Virus record (IMG/VR): IMGVR_UViG_3300049893_001655
Coordinates: 1 to 34,144 of that record
Reading direction: 5' to 3' (one strand)
Source: a virus
DNA: 34,144 nt
Below are positions 17,306-24,600 of the stretch, one piece after another. How positions within the stretch are numbered: the stretch's first letter is position 1; every line of letters begins with the position of its first letter. Below the pieces are notes generated by a model. It was not told the origin of the DNA. It made no database searches and was given only the letters and a program-made list of their open reading frames with translations. The position numbers were made by a program, and so were the translations under genes.

Positions 17306-18404
17306 TCTGATCGCCAAACTTGGTCTAAACAGCAGCGGGTTCGACGAGGGCCTTAGCAAGGCAGAACACAAAGCCTCCCAATTCGGGCGAAGCCTTGGAT
17401 CGAGGCTGGCGGGATTCATCGGGGTCGCCGCAGTCGGAGCGCAGGCACGCGCAACGATTGAGTATGCCGGGCGCATCAACGATCTCAGCACGGCTGCTGG
17501 CGTCAGCGCCGAGGCGCTACAAGAGATGGATTACGCCGCAAAGCAGAACGGGGCCAGCATCGAAGACATGGTCAAGGCCATGCGCAACCTGGCCGGAGCC
17601 CGTGACGCTGCACTAAAGGATCCTGGCGGCAAGGAAGCCCAGAGCTTCAAGAGCTTTGGGATCGGGCAAGACTTTCTGAAGTCTACAACCGATCCGGCTG
17701 CGCTGTTCCGCAAACTGAGCGACGCCGTTAAGGGAACGGCTGTGGACCTCAATTCCCTGCCCGAAATTCTGGACCTCATTGGGTCGAAGAATCAGGCCTT
17801 GATCCCGCTGATGCAGGCCGGATTTAGCGAGGCAGCCGAAGAGGCTCGCAAGCTGGGCCTGGTCATTGAGAACGACGTCATTGGAGAGCTCGACGAGCTT
17901 GGCGACTCCATTGACCGCAACATGTCCCGATTCAACGCTGCTGTGGCAAAGGCCATCGGCTGGTTCTCAAAAGGTACCGCCGGAATCGGCCACATGATGG
18001 GATTTGCCATGGAACGGTTCAATGAAACCTCGACGCCGGGCCTGCTTGGATGGACCCCGTACGGCCTGATTCGCAAGGCCATTGCCGGAGGCAAGGGGGT
18101 GTGGGAAGGCGCAATGGACTTAGCGACCTCCGAACTGGCAAACGAGGAATCTCCAGCACAGCGTGCTAAACGCATCGTTGAAACCCCTGAAATCAGAGCC
18201 GTGCGGGAGGCCGCCCAGCCTCCGGAATGGAAAGAGCCAGAGGCGATTCGCCGCGGCGCTGGCGGCCCGGAAAACCTAGATAGCCTGGCCGCAATCGGCG
18301 GCTTCACTGCCCAAGGCGAAACGATGGTAATTCAGACCGCCATCCGAGACGCCACCGTGCGGACCGCTCGAGCGGTAGAGGCGATTGAAAGGGAAGGACT
18401 CTAG
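17298..18404 (+). CDS. Tape measure protein (short)
   Basis: This 368-residue protein starts at a GTG overlapping the chaperone-like gene. Its N-terminus (LIAKLGLNSSGFDEGLSKAE) matches the typical opening of tape-measure proteins, and it is largely helical with a hydrophobic centre (GTAGIGHMMGFAMERF; AGGKGVWEGAMDLA). Tape measures set tail length at roughly 0.15 nm per residue, so this one predicts a short tail of about 50-55 nm. No lysozyme or peptidase domain is fused to it. A C-terminal segment with TAIRDATVRTARAVEAIE closes the protein. Stop and next start are adjacent. Confidence 0.78.
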   Translation: MLNLIAKLGLNSSGFDEGLSKAEHKASQFGRSLGSRLAGFIGVAAVGAQARATIEYAGRINDLSTAAGVSAEALQEMDYAAKQNGASIEDMVKAMRNLAGARDAALKDPGGKEAQSFKSFGIGQDFLKSTTDPAALFRKLSDAVKGTAVDLNSLPEILDLIGSKNQALIPLMQAGFSEAAEEARKLGLVIENDVIGELDELGDSIDRNMSRFNAAVAKAIGWFSKGTAGIGHMMGFAMERFNETSTPGLLGWTPYGLIRKAIAGGKGVWEGAMDLATSELANEESPAQRAKRIVETPEIRAVREAAQPPEWKEPEAIRRGAGGPENLDSLAAIGGFTAQGETMVIQTAIRDATVRTARAVEAIEREGL

Positions 18405-19187
18405 ATGGCATTCAACACCAAGATCGGAAATAACAACGCCCGCTCAATTATGACGGGCCTGGACTTCGATCCCGAAACGGGTTGGGTGTGGCGCGAGACA
18501 TGGGAAGGGTCTGAAGATGCGATCAAAGCAGTCCAGATCCAGTATGCCGCCGCCGGCTACAGGAGCCGCTCCTATCAACAAGAGGGCCCAGTCTGGCGAG
18601 GCGATTTTACGCGCGCCCCGTCACCAGAAGAGGGAGGCCAAGCTGAAGTTACTGATCAATGGGAGTTCGACACGGAGTTTGTGCAACAAAGCATCTACGA
18701 GAGCCCTAATGTTATCGCGGCTGCTGGAAACGATGACGAAAGTCTCTCGATCGCCAAGAGCGCGATTGAGCAGGCGATCTCCGACCGGCTAAGCCTGTCC
18801 GAATTTCAAACGAAATTTCCAACAGCCACCCCATTGGCAATCCAGTTGTTTGTCCTACGAACGCGCGGACAACAGGCTGTTGAGGTCGAGCGATTGGTAG
18901 TGCGGCGAGTTCGCACCCTGACTATCTCCACGGCCCAACGAGTGACGCTAGACGCGGTCCCTCGCATCTATAGCACCGCCGCTCTAATCAACACGTTTGG
19001 CCTTCCTCAGTTCATCGCCGACCGGCTGCCGGCGATTCCAGGCGCTGCGCCAAACTACACGGCCTGGGCCTGGAAGAAACGGCGCGACACATCCACGTTC
19101 ATCGCGCAACTAAACAAATTCCAGGAAATCCGCGACTGGGTTTTCGCCGCATGGTCAACCCTCACCTATCAACTCATTGATGTTTGA
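18405..19187 (+). CDS. Tail-tip protein of unknown family
   Basis: This 260-residue protein follows the tape measure, where distal-tail and tail-tip proteins are encoded. The N-terminal half is beta-rich with many aromatic residues (DPETGWVWRETWEGSE; QEGPVWRGDFTRAP); the second half is helical and basic. I recognise no family. By order it may take the place of the distal tail or hub protein. The ATG directly follows the tape-measure stop, and the gene overlaps the next one by 8 bp. Confidence 0.6.
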   Translation: MAFNTKIGNNNARSIMTGLDFDPETGWVWRETWEGSEDAIKAVQIQYAAAGYRSRSYQQEGPVWRGDFTRAPSPEEGGQAEVTDQWEFDTEFVQQSIYESPNVIAAAGNDDESLSIAKSAIEQAISDRLSLSEFQTKFPTATPLAIQLFVLRTRGQQAVEVERLVVRRVRTLTISTAQRVTLDAVPRIYSTAALINTFGLPQFIADRLPAIPGAAPNYTAWAWKKRRDTSTFIAQLNKFQEIRDWVFAAWSTLTYQLIDV

Positions 19188-19782
19188 TCTCGGTCCAGAT
19201 CTACCTGAACGTGGTCGGCATGGTGCCCTTTACCGTGAGATCAACCGACTGCGCAACGCGATTCGAGCCCTGATCCCAATCCCGAGCTTGAACATCTTGA
19301 CGGGCATGTCGGCGATCGGAACAACGCGCGAAGCCCTGAATCTGCCCGGCGACGCTCCAAAAACAATCCAATGGCGGGGCGAATGGTCGGCAACAGAAAG
19401 CTACAAGGAAAACGATCTAGTAATCCGCGGTAGCGCAAACCCGGCGGATGCCGACATCACGGATACCGTGGCGATTTTACAAGATGGAACGAAGGCCGGA
19501 CTCTACATCGCGATTCGCGACATGGACGCAAACCATGAGCCGCACGAGCCGCCGGACCCGGATTACTGGGAAACGATGGCGAGATTCGCAACTCCGATAT
19601 TCACGGTGCGGCATCCTTCATCAACCAAAAAGGTCTACATCGATGCGACCGGTCCTAGCGGAAGCGTGATTCTCCAGCTTTCACAGTGCAATAACAAGGA
19701 CCTACGGATCCAGGAAATGCCGGTGTGCATCAACGGAGTGCAAAAAAAAATCATGCTCATTTGCAGCGACCCATACGCTTGA
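19180..19782 (+). CDS. Tail-tip protein with carbohydrate-binding-like segment
   Basis: The ATG at 19180 is preferred over a TTG one codon earlier, giving 200 residues. A short helical N-terminus (ALYREINRLRNAIRAL) resembles tail-tip attachment regions. Residues about 60-135 hold WRGEWSATESYKENDLVIRG and, later, LYIAIRDMDANHEP followed by DYWETMARF. That spacing (W-x-Y-x-x-G-D/N-x-V ... Y-x-A ... P-x-x-W) is typical of chitin-binding-type CBM5/12 modules on phage tail proteins. A beta-strand domain with three cysteines ends the protein. It probably contributes to host-surface contact. It is a structural tail protein by context; exact location unknown. Confidence 0.6.
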   Translation: MFDLGPDLPERGRHGALYREINRLRNAIRALIPIPSLNILTGMSAIGTTREALNLPGDAPKTIQWRGEWSATESYKENDLVIRGSANPADADITDTVAILQDGTKAGLYIAIRDMDANHEPHEPPDPDYWETMARFATPIFTVRHPSSTKKVYIDATGPSGSVILQLSQCNNKDLRIQEMPVCINGVQKKIMLICSDPYA

Positions 19783-19785
19783 TCC

Positions 19786-20487
19786 ATGGCATGTCAATCA
19801 ACAATTGGGGAGTGCTGCGACGTGGCGCAACTGGACGTTAGGTATATCACATTTTTTTTCTCGTTCCCGTTCCGAGTGGACAACAGCTTTTACGCATGCC
19901 CGGAAGCTGGCTCAAACTTGGCGGCTCAATATGAGCTGTGGGGCAACGAAATGTTTGCGGACATTTCTGCTGTCAATCTGTTTGCTCCATCGTCAGTTCT
20001 AAATCCTCGCAATGGATTCTCATACTCCCTGACAACCGGCCTGGCTTACTCATTCCGATGGCTAGGTCCACCTGGCTGGATACCGCTGGATCCGATCAGT
20101 TCTGGAATTGGAGTGAATGAGCCGCCTGAATCAACATCCGGACTTGGGCCTAGCGGTGAATTATTTCTGGATCTTCAGGGAGGCTACCGTAGCGATTGCA
20201 GTTTTACCGGTCTGATAACCATTGCATGGAGCAAAATTGAGGTGAGGAATGCTGGTCGTTGGTGCCGCTATAGGATATTCGGCGGAAACAGCGGAGGCTC
20301 TGGAATAGTGGAATGTACAAAGGGCAACGGCGGGAATGTGGTTTACATGTCTCGGAACAACGTCAGCGAGTGGGCATCGCATTACATCCCGGGAGCTGGA
20401 TCAGGTTCATCGTGGATTGACCGCACAATCTTTGCGACAGGCGAATCTGTGTTTGCCGGCGGGGTGCTTCCGGGATGCTGTTTCTAA
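19786..20487 (+). CDS. Cys-rich tail-region protein, unknown
   Basis: This 233-residue protein has no signal peptide and no family I recognise. It is Gly/Ser/Trp-rich and predicted to be beta-rich, with Cys pairs at both ends (IGECCDVAQ at the start; LPGCCF at the C-terminus) and several in between. The context (between tail-tip genes and a small zinc-ribbon gene) suggests a baseplate or tip component. Cysteines may bind metal or form disulfides after release. It overlaps the next gene by 13 bp. Confidence 0.55.
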   Translation: MACQSTIGECCDVAQLDVRYITFFFSFPFRVDNSFYACPEAGSNLAAQYELWGNEMFADISAVNLFAPSSVLNPRNGFSYSLTTGLAYSFRWLGPPGWIPLDPISSGIGVNEPPESTSGLGPSGELFLDLQGGYRSDCSFTGLITIAWSKIEVRNAGRWCRYRIFGGNSGGSGIVECTKGNGGNVVYMSRNNVSEWASHYIPGAGSGSSWIDRTIFATGESVFAGGVLPGCCF

Positions 20488-20750
20488 AGCCACACACGCC
20501 GTTTCCAATCGTTCCCAACACACGATTGTCGCGTGCCAAGGCATTTTGTAGCGCGATGATTCGATGGGCCGCTTCGGGATTCTCTGTGGCCTCATCCGCT
20601 CGGTATTGGAGTCGGCGCATGACGTGCTTGCAATGTGATCATTGGAATGGCTCAGCGTTTTTCAAGATCGGACGATGCGAAAAGTGCGGATGCTCGGGGT
20701 TGAAGCTGAAAGTGAAAACTGAGAAATGTCCAATTGGGCGCTGGAAATAG
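20475..20750 (+). CDS. Small zinc-ribbon phage protein
   Basis: This 91-residue protein has a C-terminal half with CLQCDHWN, then GRCEKCGCSG and finally KCPIGRWK, a Cys pattern (CxxC...CxxCxC...CP) found in small proteins that many phages encode among tail genes. It probably binds one or more zinc or iron ions. The first 48 residues are basic and less conserved in appearance. An internal ATG (MTCLQCDHW, at 20619) would yield just the ribbon domain and may be the true start. No RBS clearly decides between the two. Confidence 0.6.
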   Translation: MLFLKPHTPFPIVPNTRLSRAKAFCSAMIRWAASGFSVASSARYWSRRMTCLQCDHWNGSAFFKIGRCEKCGCSGLKLKVKTEKCPIGRWK

Positions 20751-20782
20751 GAGACTCGAATTGACTCCACTGGCAACGAGTA

Positions 20783-21379
20783 ATGCCAGCTCTGCTCCCA
20801 CTGTTCTATGACGTGGTCAACAAGCGGCTAGTAATCTCAGCTCTCAGCCCGGACCCGTTTCTTTTGCCATCGCTCAACCAGGAAGACGCCTATACGATCG
20901 AATTTGTTGCTCTCTTACCAACCGGTGTTCCGCTTGGCCCAATCTATCAGCGCATCAACCTTGCCGGCTACAATTTGCGCATTTCGGTGGGCACGGCAGG
21001 AGTAGAGAACACTTTCAACAGCGCATGGGCTCCAAATGCCGAAAACACATCGCTGAGCGGCGTTCTGCAAATGAACACCGCCGGGATTAACGGCCTGGCG
21101 GATGGGGCTCAGCAAACATTCGAGATCCGGCTCTTCGACGGCACCAATTACAACCGAGGGCAGTTCCCTGTGACGATTCGAAAGAGCGTATCAATTGCCG
21201 GAGCATTGGTGCCGGTTCCGGGTGAATTGGCTCTATCGGCGACGGAAGCCCGCCGGCTTTATGTGGCCAAGGAAGGCCTGCCTGGGGAGGCGATCATACT
21301 CACCAGCAAGACGAGCGGCAAACAGGTCATGCTCTACGTCGATGATGACGGCGCCTTACAATCTCCACGCATCGCATGA
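20783..21379 (+). CDS. Baseplate/fibre-attachment protein (BppU-like N-terminus)
   Basis: This 198-residue beta-rich protein has a fold pattern (NKRLVISALSPDPF; YTIEFVALLPTGVPLGP; QTFEIRLFDGTNYN) resembling BppU-type N-terminal domains that anchor receptor-binding fibres to the tail tip. The C-terminal SKTSGKQVMLYVDDDGALQ looks like a short fibre head. Its stop overlaps the ATG of the exported YadA-like fibre, suggesting that the two products act together. It has no signal peptide, unlike its partner. Confidence 0.55.
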   Translation: MPALLPLFYDVVNKRLVISALSPDPFLLPSLNQEDAYTIEFVALLPTGVPLGPIYQRINLAGYNLRISVGTAGVENTFNSAWAPNAENTSLSGVLQMNTAGINGLADGAQQTFEIRLFDGTNYNRGQFPVTIRKSVSIAGALVPVPGELALSATEARRLYVAKEGLPGEAIILTSKTSGKQVMLYVDDDGALQSPRIA

Positions 21380-22872
21380 GATATTTCGCTTTAGCACTCC
21401 TACTCACCATCACAGCCTGGCAGGCCATGGCCGCCGACATCGTTACCGCAACGGTCACGCTGAGCAAAGCTCCCATTGGTAACACCAACTCGATCACGGT
21501 CAATGCCAGCACACGCACATGGACCAACGCGCCAGCGTCTAACCCCGCGCTGCTGATTCAGGAAACCAACTCCGTTAGCTGGTCTGCTACCAATCTGCTA
21601 AACCACCTGACAATCTATCCGGTTTCTACGGCCCACCGGCTGAAGCAAAGCAATCCAACCAACGTCATCGTTGTCGGCTCTGTCGGAGAGGCGCTCACAA
21701 TCACAATCGCCGGTGGCTGGGCGGCAGTGTCCTACACGACAAATACAATCTCCTCGCCAGTCTACACCGTAAGAGTTCCGGCCAGTGTCGAGGCGGCAGA
21801 CGTGTCCACAAACGTCGCAAGCCAGCTCACGATCTACTTGGAAAGGTCAACCAATGCGCTCAGCGCATCCGCCAAAGTCCTCGAAAACGTTGTAAATCTG
21901 TCCAGCAACCAGACCGTTGCTGGAAACAAGACGTTCACTGGGACTAACTCGCTTTCCAATGGCGGCTGGAATCGCCCATCCATCAGCAACGCGACGCTCA
22001 TTAGCGGCATCATGGGCTCCACCACAAACGGGGTGTCTACCAATCAGGTTTTGAACAGCCCGATCCTCACCAACGGCGCGAATTACGGCAGGGCTTTTCG
22101 AAGCGTCGGATCTGGCATCCAAAGCGAGCAGTTTGGAACCAATGCTGTCGCCAGCGGAAACTATTCTTTGGCTGTCGGCAGCCATGCAACGGCCTCCGGT
22201 GATTACGGAATTGCGATCGGCAACGCATCGATAGCGAGTAACTACAGCGCAATAGCATTAGGAGTCTCGGCCATTGCTCTTGGGACCAACTCATTTGCCG
22301 TTGGCTCTGAGAGTTTCGCGGGGGAAACCGACTCGTTTGCGATCGGCACTGCCAGCAGCGCAACCCATTCCAAATCCATCGTGATCGGTGTTCAGAGTGC
22401 ATCGACAAGCACCAATCAGATCACGCTCGGAAGCGCGGCGTACTCCGTTTATATCCCAGGCATTGTCACGTCTCCTACATCCACCAATGGCATTTTACTC
22501 GGCACAAACCGATTACACGGCGATCTCAGCTTCAACCGTTATTCCAACTCGACGCTGGTGAACGGGAATAACGCCGGGATCGAGATTGGCACGAACGTCA
22601 TTGTCGAACTCTCTGGGCCGTCCACAATTGCGCAAATTGCAGGGTTTCGCCAGGGACGTGATGGCGAATGGCGGCGGGTTCGCATCACGGGCGCGGTAAC
22701 GAATATCATCGTTAACGAGGTGAACTCCGCTTATTCGACAGACCCGACGGCGGCCAGGCGTATCGTGACCGGGACCGGTGGTGATTTGGCTTTGACGAAC
22801 CAGCCTTCATGGCTTGAAATCATCTACCGCGGTGCGTCGTCACGATGGGAGGTAACTGGAAACTCGCGATGA
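21376..22872 (+). CDS. Exported fibre with YadA-head-like repeats
   Basis: This 498-residue protein opens with a classic signal peptide (MRYFALALLLTITAWQAMA, cleavage before Ala20). Residues about 262-351 contain tandem 14-residue-type repeats of the S-x-A-x-G form (YSLAVGSHATASGDYGIAIG, then YSAIALG, TNSFAVG, TDSFAIG, KSIVIG), the left-handed beta-roll of trimeric autotransporter (YadA) heads, also found in phage fibres. The C-terminal domain (GDLALTNQPSWLEIIYRG, ending WEVTGNSR) resembles fibre tips. It is probably a trimeric receptor-binding fibre or surface adhesin. No YadA membrane anchor is present, so anchoring must be through the phage tail or another partner. Confidence 0.78.
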   Translation: MRYFALALLLTITAWQAMAADIVTATVTLSKAPIGNTNSITVNASTRTWTNAPASNPALLIQETNSVSWSATNLLNHLTIYPVSTAHRLKQSNPTNVIVVGSVGEALTITIAGGWAAVSYTTNTISSPVYTVRVPASVEAADVSTNVASQLTIYLERSTNALSASAKVLENVVNLSSNQTVAGNKTFTGTNSLSNGGWNRPSISNATLISGIMGSTTNGVSTNQVLNSPILTNGANYGRAFRSVGSGIQSEQFGTNAVASGNYSLAVGSHATASGDYGIAIGNASIASNYSAIALGVSAIALGTNSFAVGSESFAGETDSFAIGTASSATHSKSIVIGVQSASTSTNQITLGSAAYSVYIPGIVTSPTSTNGILLGTNRLHGDLSFNRYSNSTLVNGNNAGIEIGTNVIVELSGPSTIAQIAGFRQGRDGEWRRVRITGAVTNIIVNEVNSAYSTDPTAARRIVTGTGGDLALTNQPSWLEIIYRGASSRWEVTGNSR

Positions 22873-23363
22873 AATCACTGATCCCTTTTCTCCTTTTTGC
22901 GCTCTCAGCGCGCGGGGTGGATGTCATGTTTACCTGGGACGCACGGCCTGCCAGTGAGCAGGTTCGGGCGTACCGCTTCTATGATGTCATCGGCACCAAT
23001 CGCGTGCTTCTGGGTATCGTTGTCACGAACTTCTTTGTCGTTACAAACTGGCAGCCGGCGGCCAGCCGTACAGTCACGGTGACGGCATCGAACCTTTTCG
23101 AAGGTCCTCCCGCGGTTCCGCTTCAGGTTCCATCTGCTCCTGGCACGCCCACGAATTTGACCCCGGTGCCACTCTCTTTGAATGTTCCGCTGCCGTCCGT
23201 AATCGAGATCAGCCAGAATCTCACGAACTGGCAAGAGCGCGTGTCGCTTTACCTAACCAACGGAGCTCGGGTGGCGATGGTATGGAAGACATACCCCAGG
23301 GAACCAATGATGTTCATGCGTCAAAAGGCGACGCTCCAGAGCAGTCCACCATTACCGAGATGA
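22869..23363 (+). CDS. Exported Fn3-like protein
   Basis: The start at 22869 overlaps the previous stop (ATGA) and gives a signal peptide MKSLIPFLLFALSARG. The 164-residue product has a Fn3-like opening (TWDARPASEQVRAYRFYDV) and a second beta-sandwich-like part with ISQNLTNWQERVSLYL, a TNW-type pattern I associate with secreted proteins of Verrucomicrobiota. It lies between the YadA-like fibre and the holin-like gene and may be a fibre accessory or an adhesive surface protein. No catalytic motif was found. Confidence 0.65.
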   Translation: MKSLIPFLLFALSARGVDVMFTWDARPASEQVRAYRFYDVIGTNRVLLGIVVTNFFVVTNWQPAASRTVTVTASNLFEGPPAVPLQVPSAPGTPTNLTPVPLSLNVPLPSVIEISQNLTNWQERVSLYLTNGARVAMVWKTYPREPMMFMRQKATLQSSPPLPR

Positions 23364-23647
23364 TCCACGGAATGAAAAAACAGGTTCGGCGGTGGGGGGG
23401 TGCGCTGGTAAGCTCAACGATTCAGGGCGGGGCCAGCGCAGGATCTGCGTGGTTGACCACAAACGGGGCGCACGCCGCGGGCGTCGATGTGCCGGCGCTC
23501 AACTTGAAGTGCTTGCTCATCATCACGGTCACAGGAGCCTTGGCAGCCATGTACGGATACTTGAAGGAGAAGCCTCTTCCGTTACTTGACAACGGAAACG
23601 GCGGCGGCAGTGGAGACACAACCATCACAACCAAAACACCAGAATGA
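23360..23647 (+). CDS. Holin-like membrane protein
   Basis: The ATG at 23360 overlaps the upstream stop (ATGA), giving 95 residues; an internal ATG at 23372 could give a shorter form. A basic N-terminus (KKQVRRWGG) precedes a Gly/Ala-rich weakly hydrophobic segment and one clear transmembrane helix (KCLLIITVTGALAAMYGYL). A Gly/Thr-rich polar tail follows. Small size, one or two membrane segments and position after the fibre genes suit a holin. No endolysin gene is adjacent, so the lysis role remains an inference. Confidence 0.6.
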   Translation: MIHGMKKQVRRWGGALVSSTIQGGASAGSAWLTTNGAHAAGVDVPALNLKCLLIITVTGALAAMYGYLKEKPLPLLDNGNGGGSGDTTITTKTPE

Positions 23648-23727
23648 AAACGCGCCTGTTTGTAGCAACGATCGAGTTAATCGCCCTTGCGGGCTGGATC
23701 TGCGCCATCGCCAACGCCGTGGCGTGA
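23644..23727 (+). CDS. 27-residue membrane peptide
   Basis: A short frame starts with an ATG overlapping the holin-like stop (ATGA). It encodes MKTRLFVATIEL followed by a hydrophobic stretch ending ICAIANAVA. This is almost entirely one transmembrane or signal-type helix. Coupling and composition suggest it is translated, possibly as a lysis accessory, a holin regulator or a spanin-like membrane anchor. The peptide is too short for family assignment. Confidence 0.45.
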   Translation: MKTRLFVATIELIALAGWICAIANAVA

Positions 23728-23806
23728 AGCGACTCAGAATGCATGACCCCAGCAGACGCAAACCGGATCACGGTTGAGCGAATTCGCGCCTACATCAAAA
23801 CCAAAA

Positions 23807-24298
23807 ATGAAAACACTGATCACACTCATACTGACAATCACAGGCATGGCGGCGATGGCCGCAGCCGAACCGTTGTTCAAAGCCGGAGACATCGTGCTGA
23901 GCCCGTTCGGGAGCTACCGCGTCAAGGAGTTTGATGGCAACATGGATCGTTTCGGTGCCGGCACCGCGCTCACGATTGGCGTTGCGCGCAATATCGCGGT
24001 TGAAGCCAATTTCCTCAGCGAAGGGCTTCATTGGAAAGACGCATCGTTCGCCGACTCATTCACCGAGGCCGGCGCAAACCTCAAAGGCTATCTGCCGGTC
24101 GGGCGAATCGGACTCGCTCCCTATGGTCTGATCGGTTACACGCGCGACCTACGGCGCGACGAGAACCGAATGAATGCCGGCGCGGGTCTGGAGGTTAGAG
24201 CGAAGCGCGCCGTCGTCTTTGCAGACGGCCAATGGACGCACGATTTTGAGCGAGTAGGCCAGGCGCTGTTTAGGATTGGGCTTGGCCTGAAGTTCTAG
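23807..24298 (+). CDS. Exported outer-membrane beta-barrel protein
   Basis: This 163-residue protein has a signal peptide (MKTLITLILTITGMAAMAAA, cleavage near residue 20). The mature part has alternating hydrophobic beta-strands (GTALTIGVARNIAVEANFL; IGLAPYGLIGYTRDL; GAGLEVRAKRAVVFADGQW) and a final Phe (RIGLGLKF), the C-terminal signature of outer-membrane barrels recognised by BamA. The size suggests an eight-stranded OmpA/OmpW-like barrel. It may change the lysogen's surface (receptor masking) or disrupt the outer membrane at lysis. The two bases after its stop separate it from the convergent minus-strand gene. Confidence 0.7.
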   Translation: MKTLITLILTITGMAAMAAAEPLFKAGDIVLSPFGSYRVKEFDGNMDRFGAGTALTIGVARNIAVEANFLSEGLHWKDASFADSFTEAGANLKGYLPVGRIGLAPYGLIGYTRDLRRDENRMNAGAGLEVRAKRAVVFADGQWTHDFERVGQALFRIGLGLKF

Positions 24299-24300
24299 CG

Positions 24301-24561
24301 TTACTCCCCGATCTTAACATTGCGACCGTCGAAGAAGTTGGCCAGCCGTTCCGTCTGAATGCAGATGTTCTCTAATCTGGCATTGTGCTCCTGACGGGAG
24401 GCCTGGACCGTCTCAATGAGGATCTTCATCTGCTCTTGCTGACGTTTAAGTCCGCGTTGGATCATGAACGGCAGCATAACCCATACGATCGCCAGGAGGA
24501 GAAAAACGCACGCGGCGAACGTGAACAGAATGGAGACAACCGTTTCAACTTGTGGTGACAT
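24301..24561 (-). CDS. Small membrane protein with coiled coil
   Basis: This 86-residue protein has one long N-terminal transmembrane segment (about residues 7-32, SILFTFAACVFLLLAIVWVM) followed by a polar coiled coil (QQEQMKILIETVQASRQ). It is transcribed with the integrase, 39 bp downstream of it. GGAGG abuts the ATG, so the initiation site is unusual. Genes in this place in temperate phages are often expressed in lysogens, and a single-span protein with a cytoplasmic coiled coil could serve in superinfection exclusion, but that is speculation. Confidence 0.6.
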   Translation of the reverse strand: MSPQVETVVSILFTFAACVFLLLAIVWVMLPFMIQRGLKRQQEQMKILIETVQASRQEHNARLENICIQTERLANFFDGRNVKIGE

Positions 24562-24600
24562 CCTCCCCGTTTATTCGAACGGCAAATGTCAGTCAATCTC

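Noticed and set aside
21376-22872. Diversity-generating retroelement target
   Set aside because: There is no reverse transcriptase, no template repeat and no adenine-rich variable repeat near the fibre's C-terminus.
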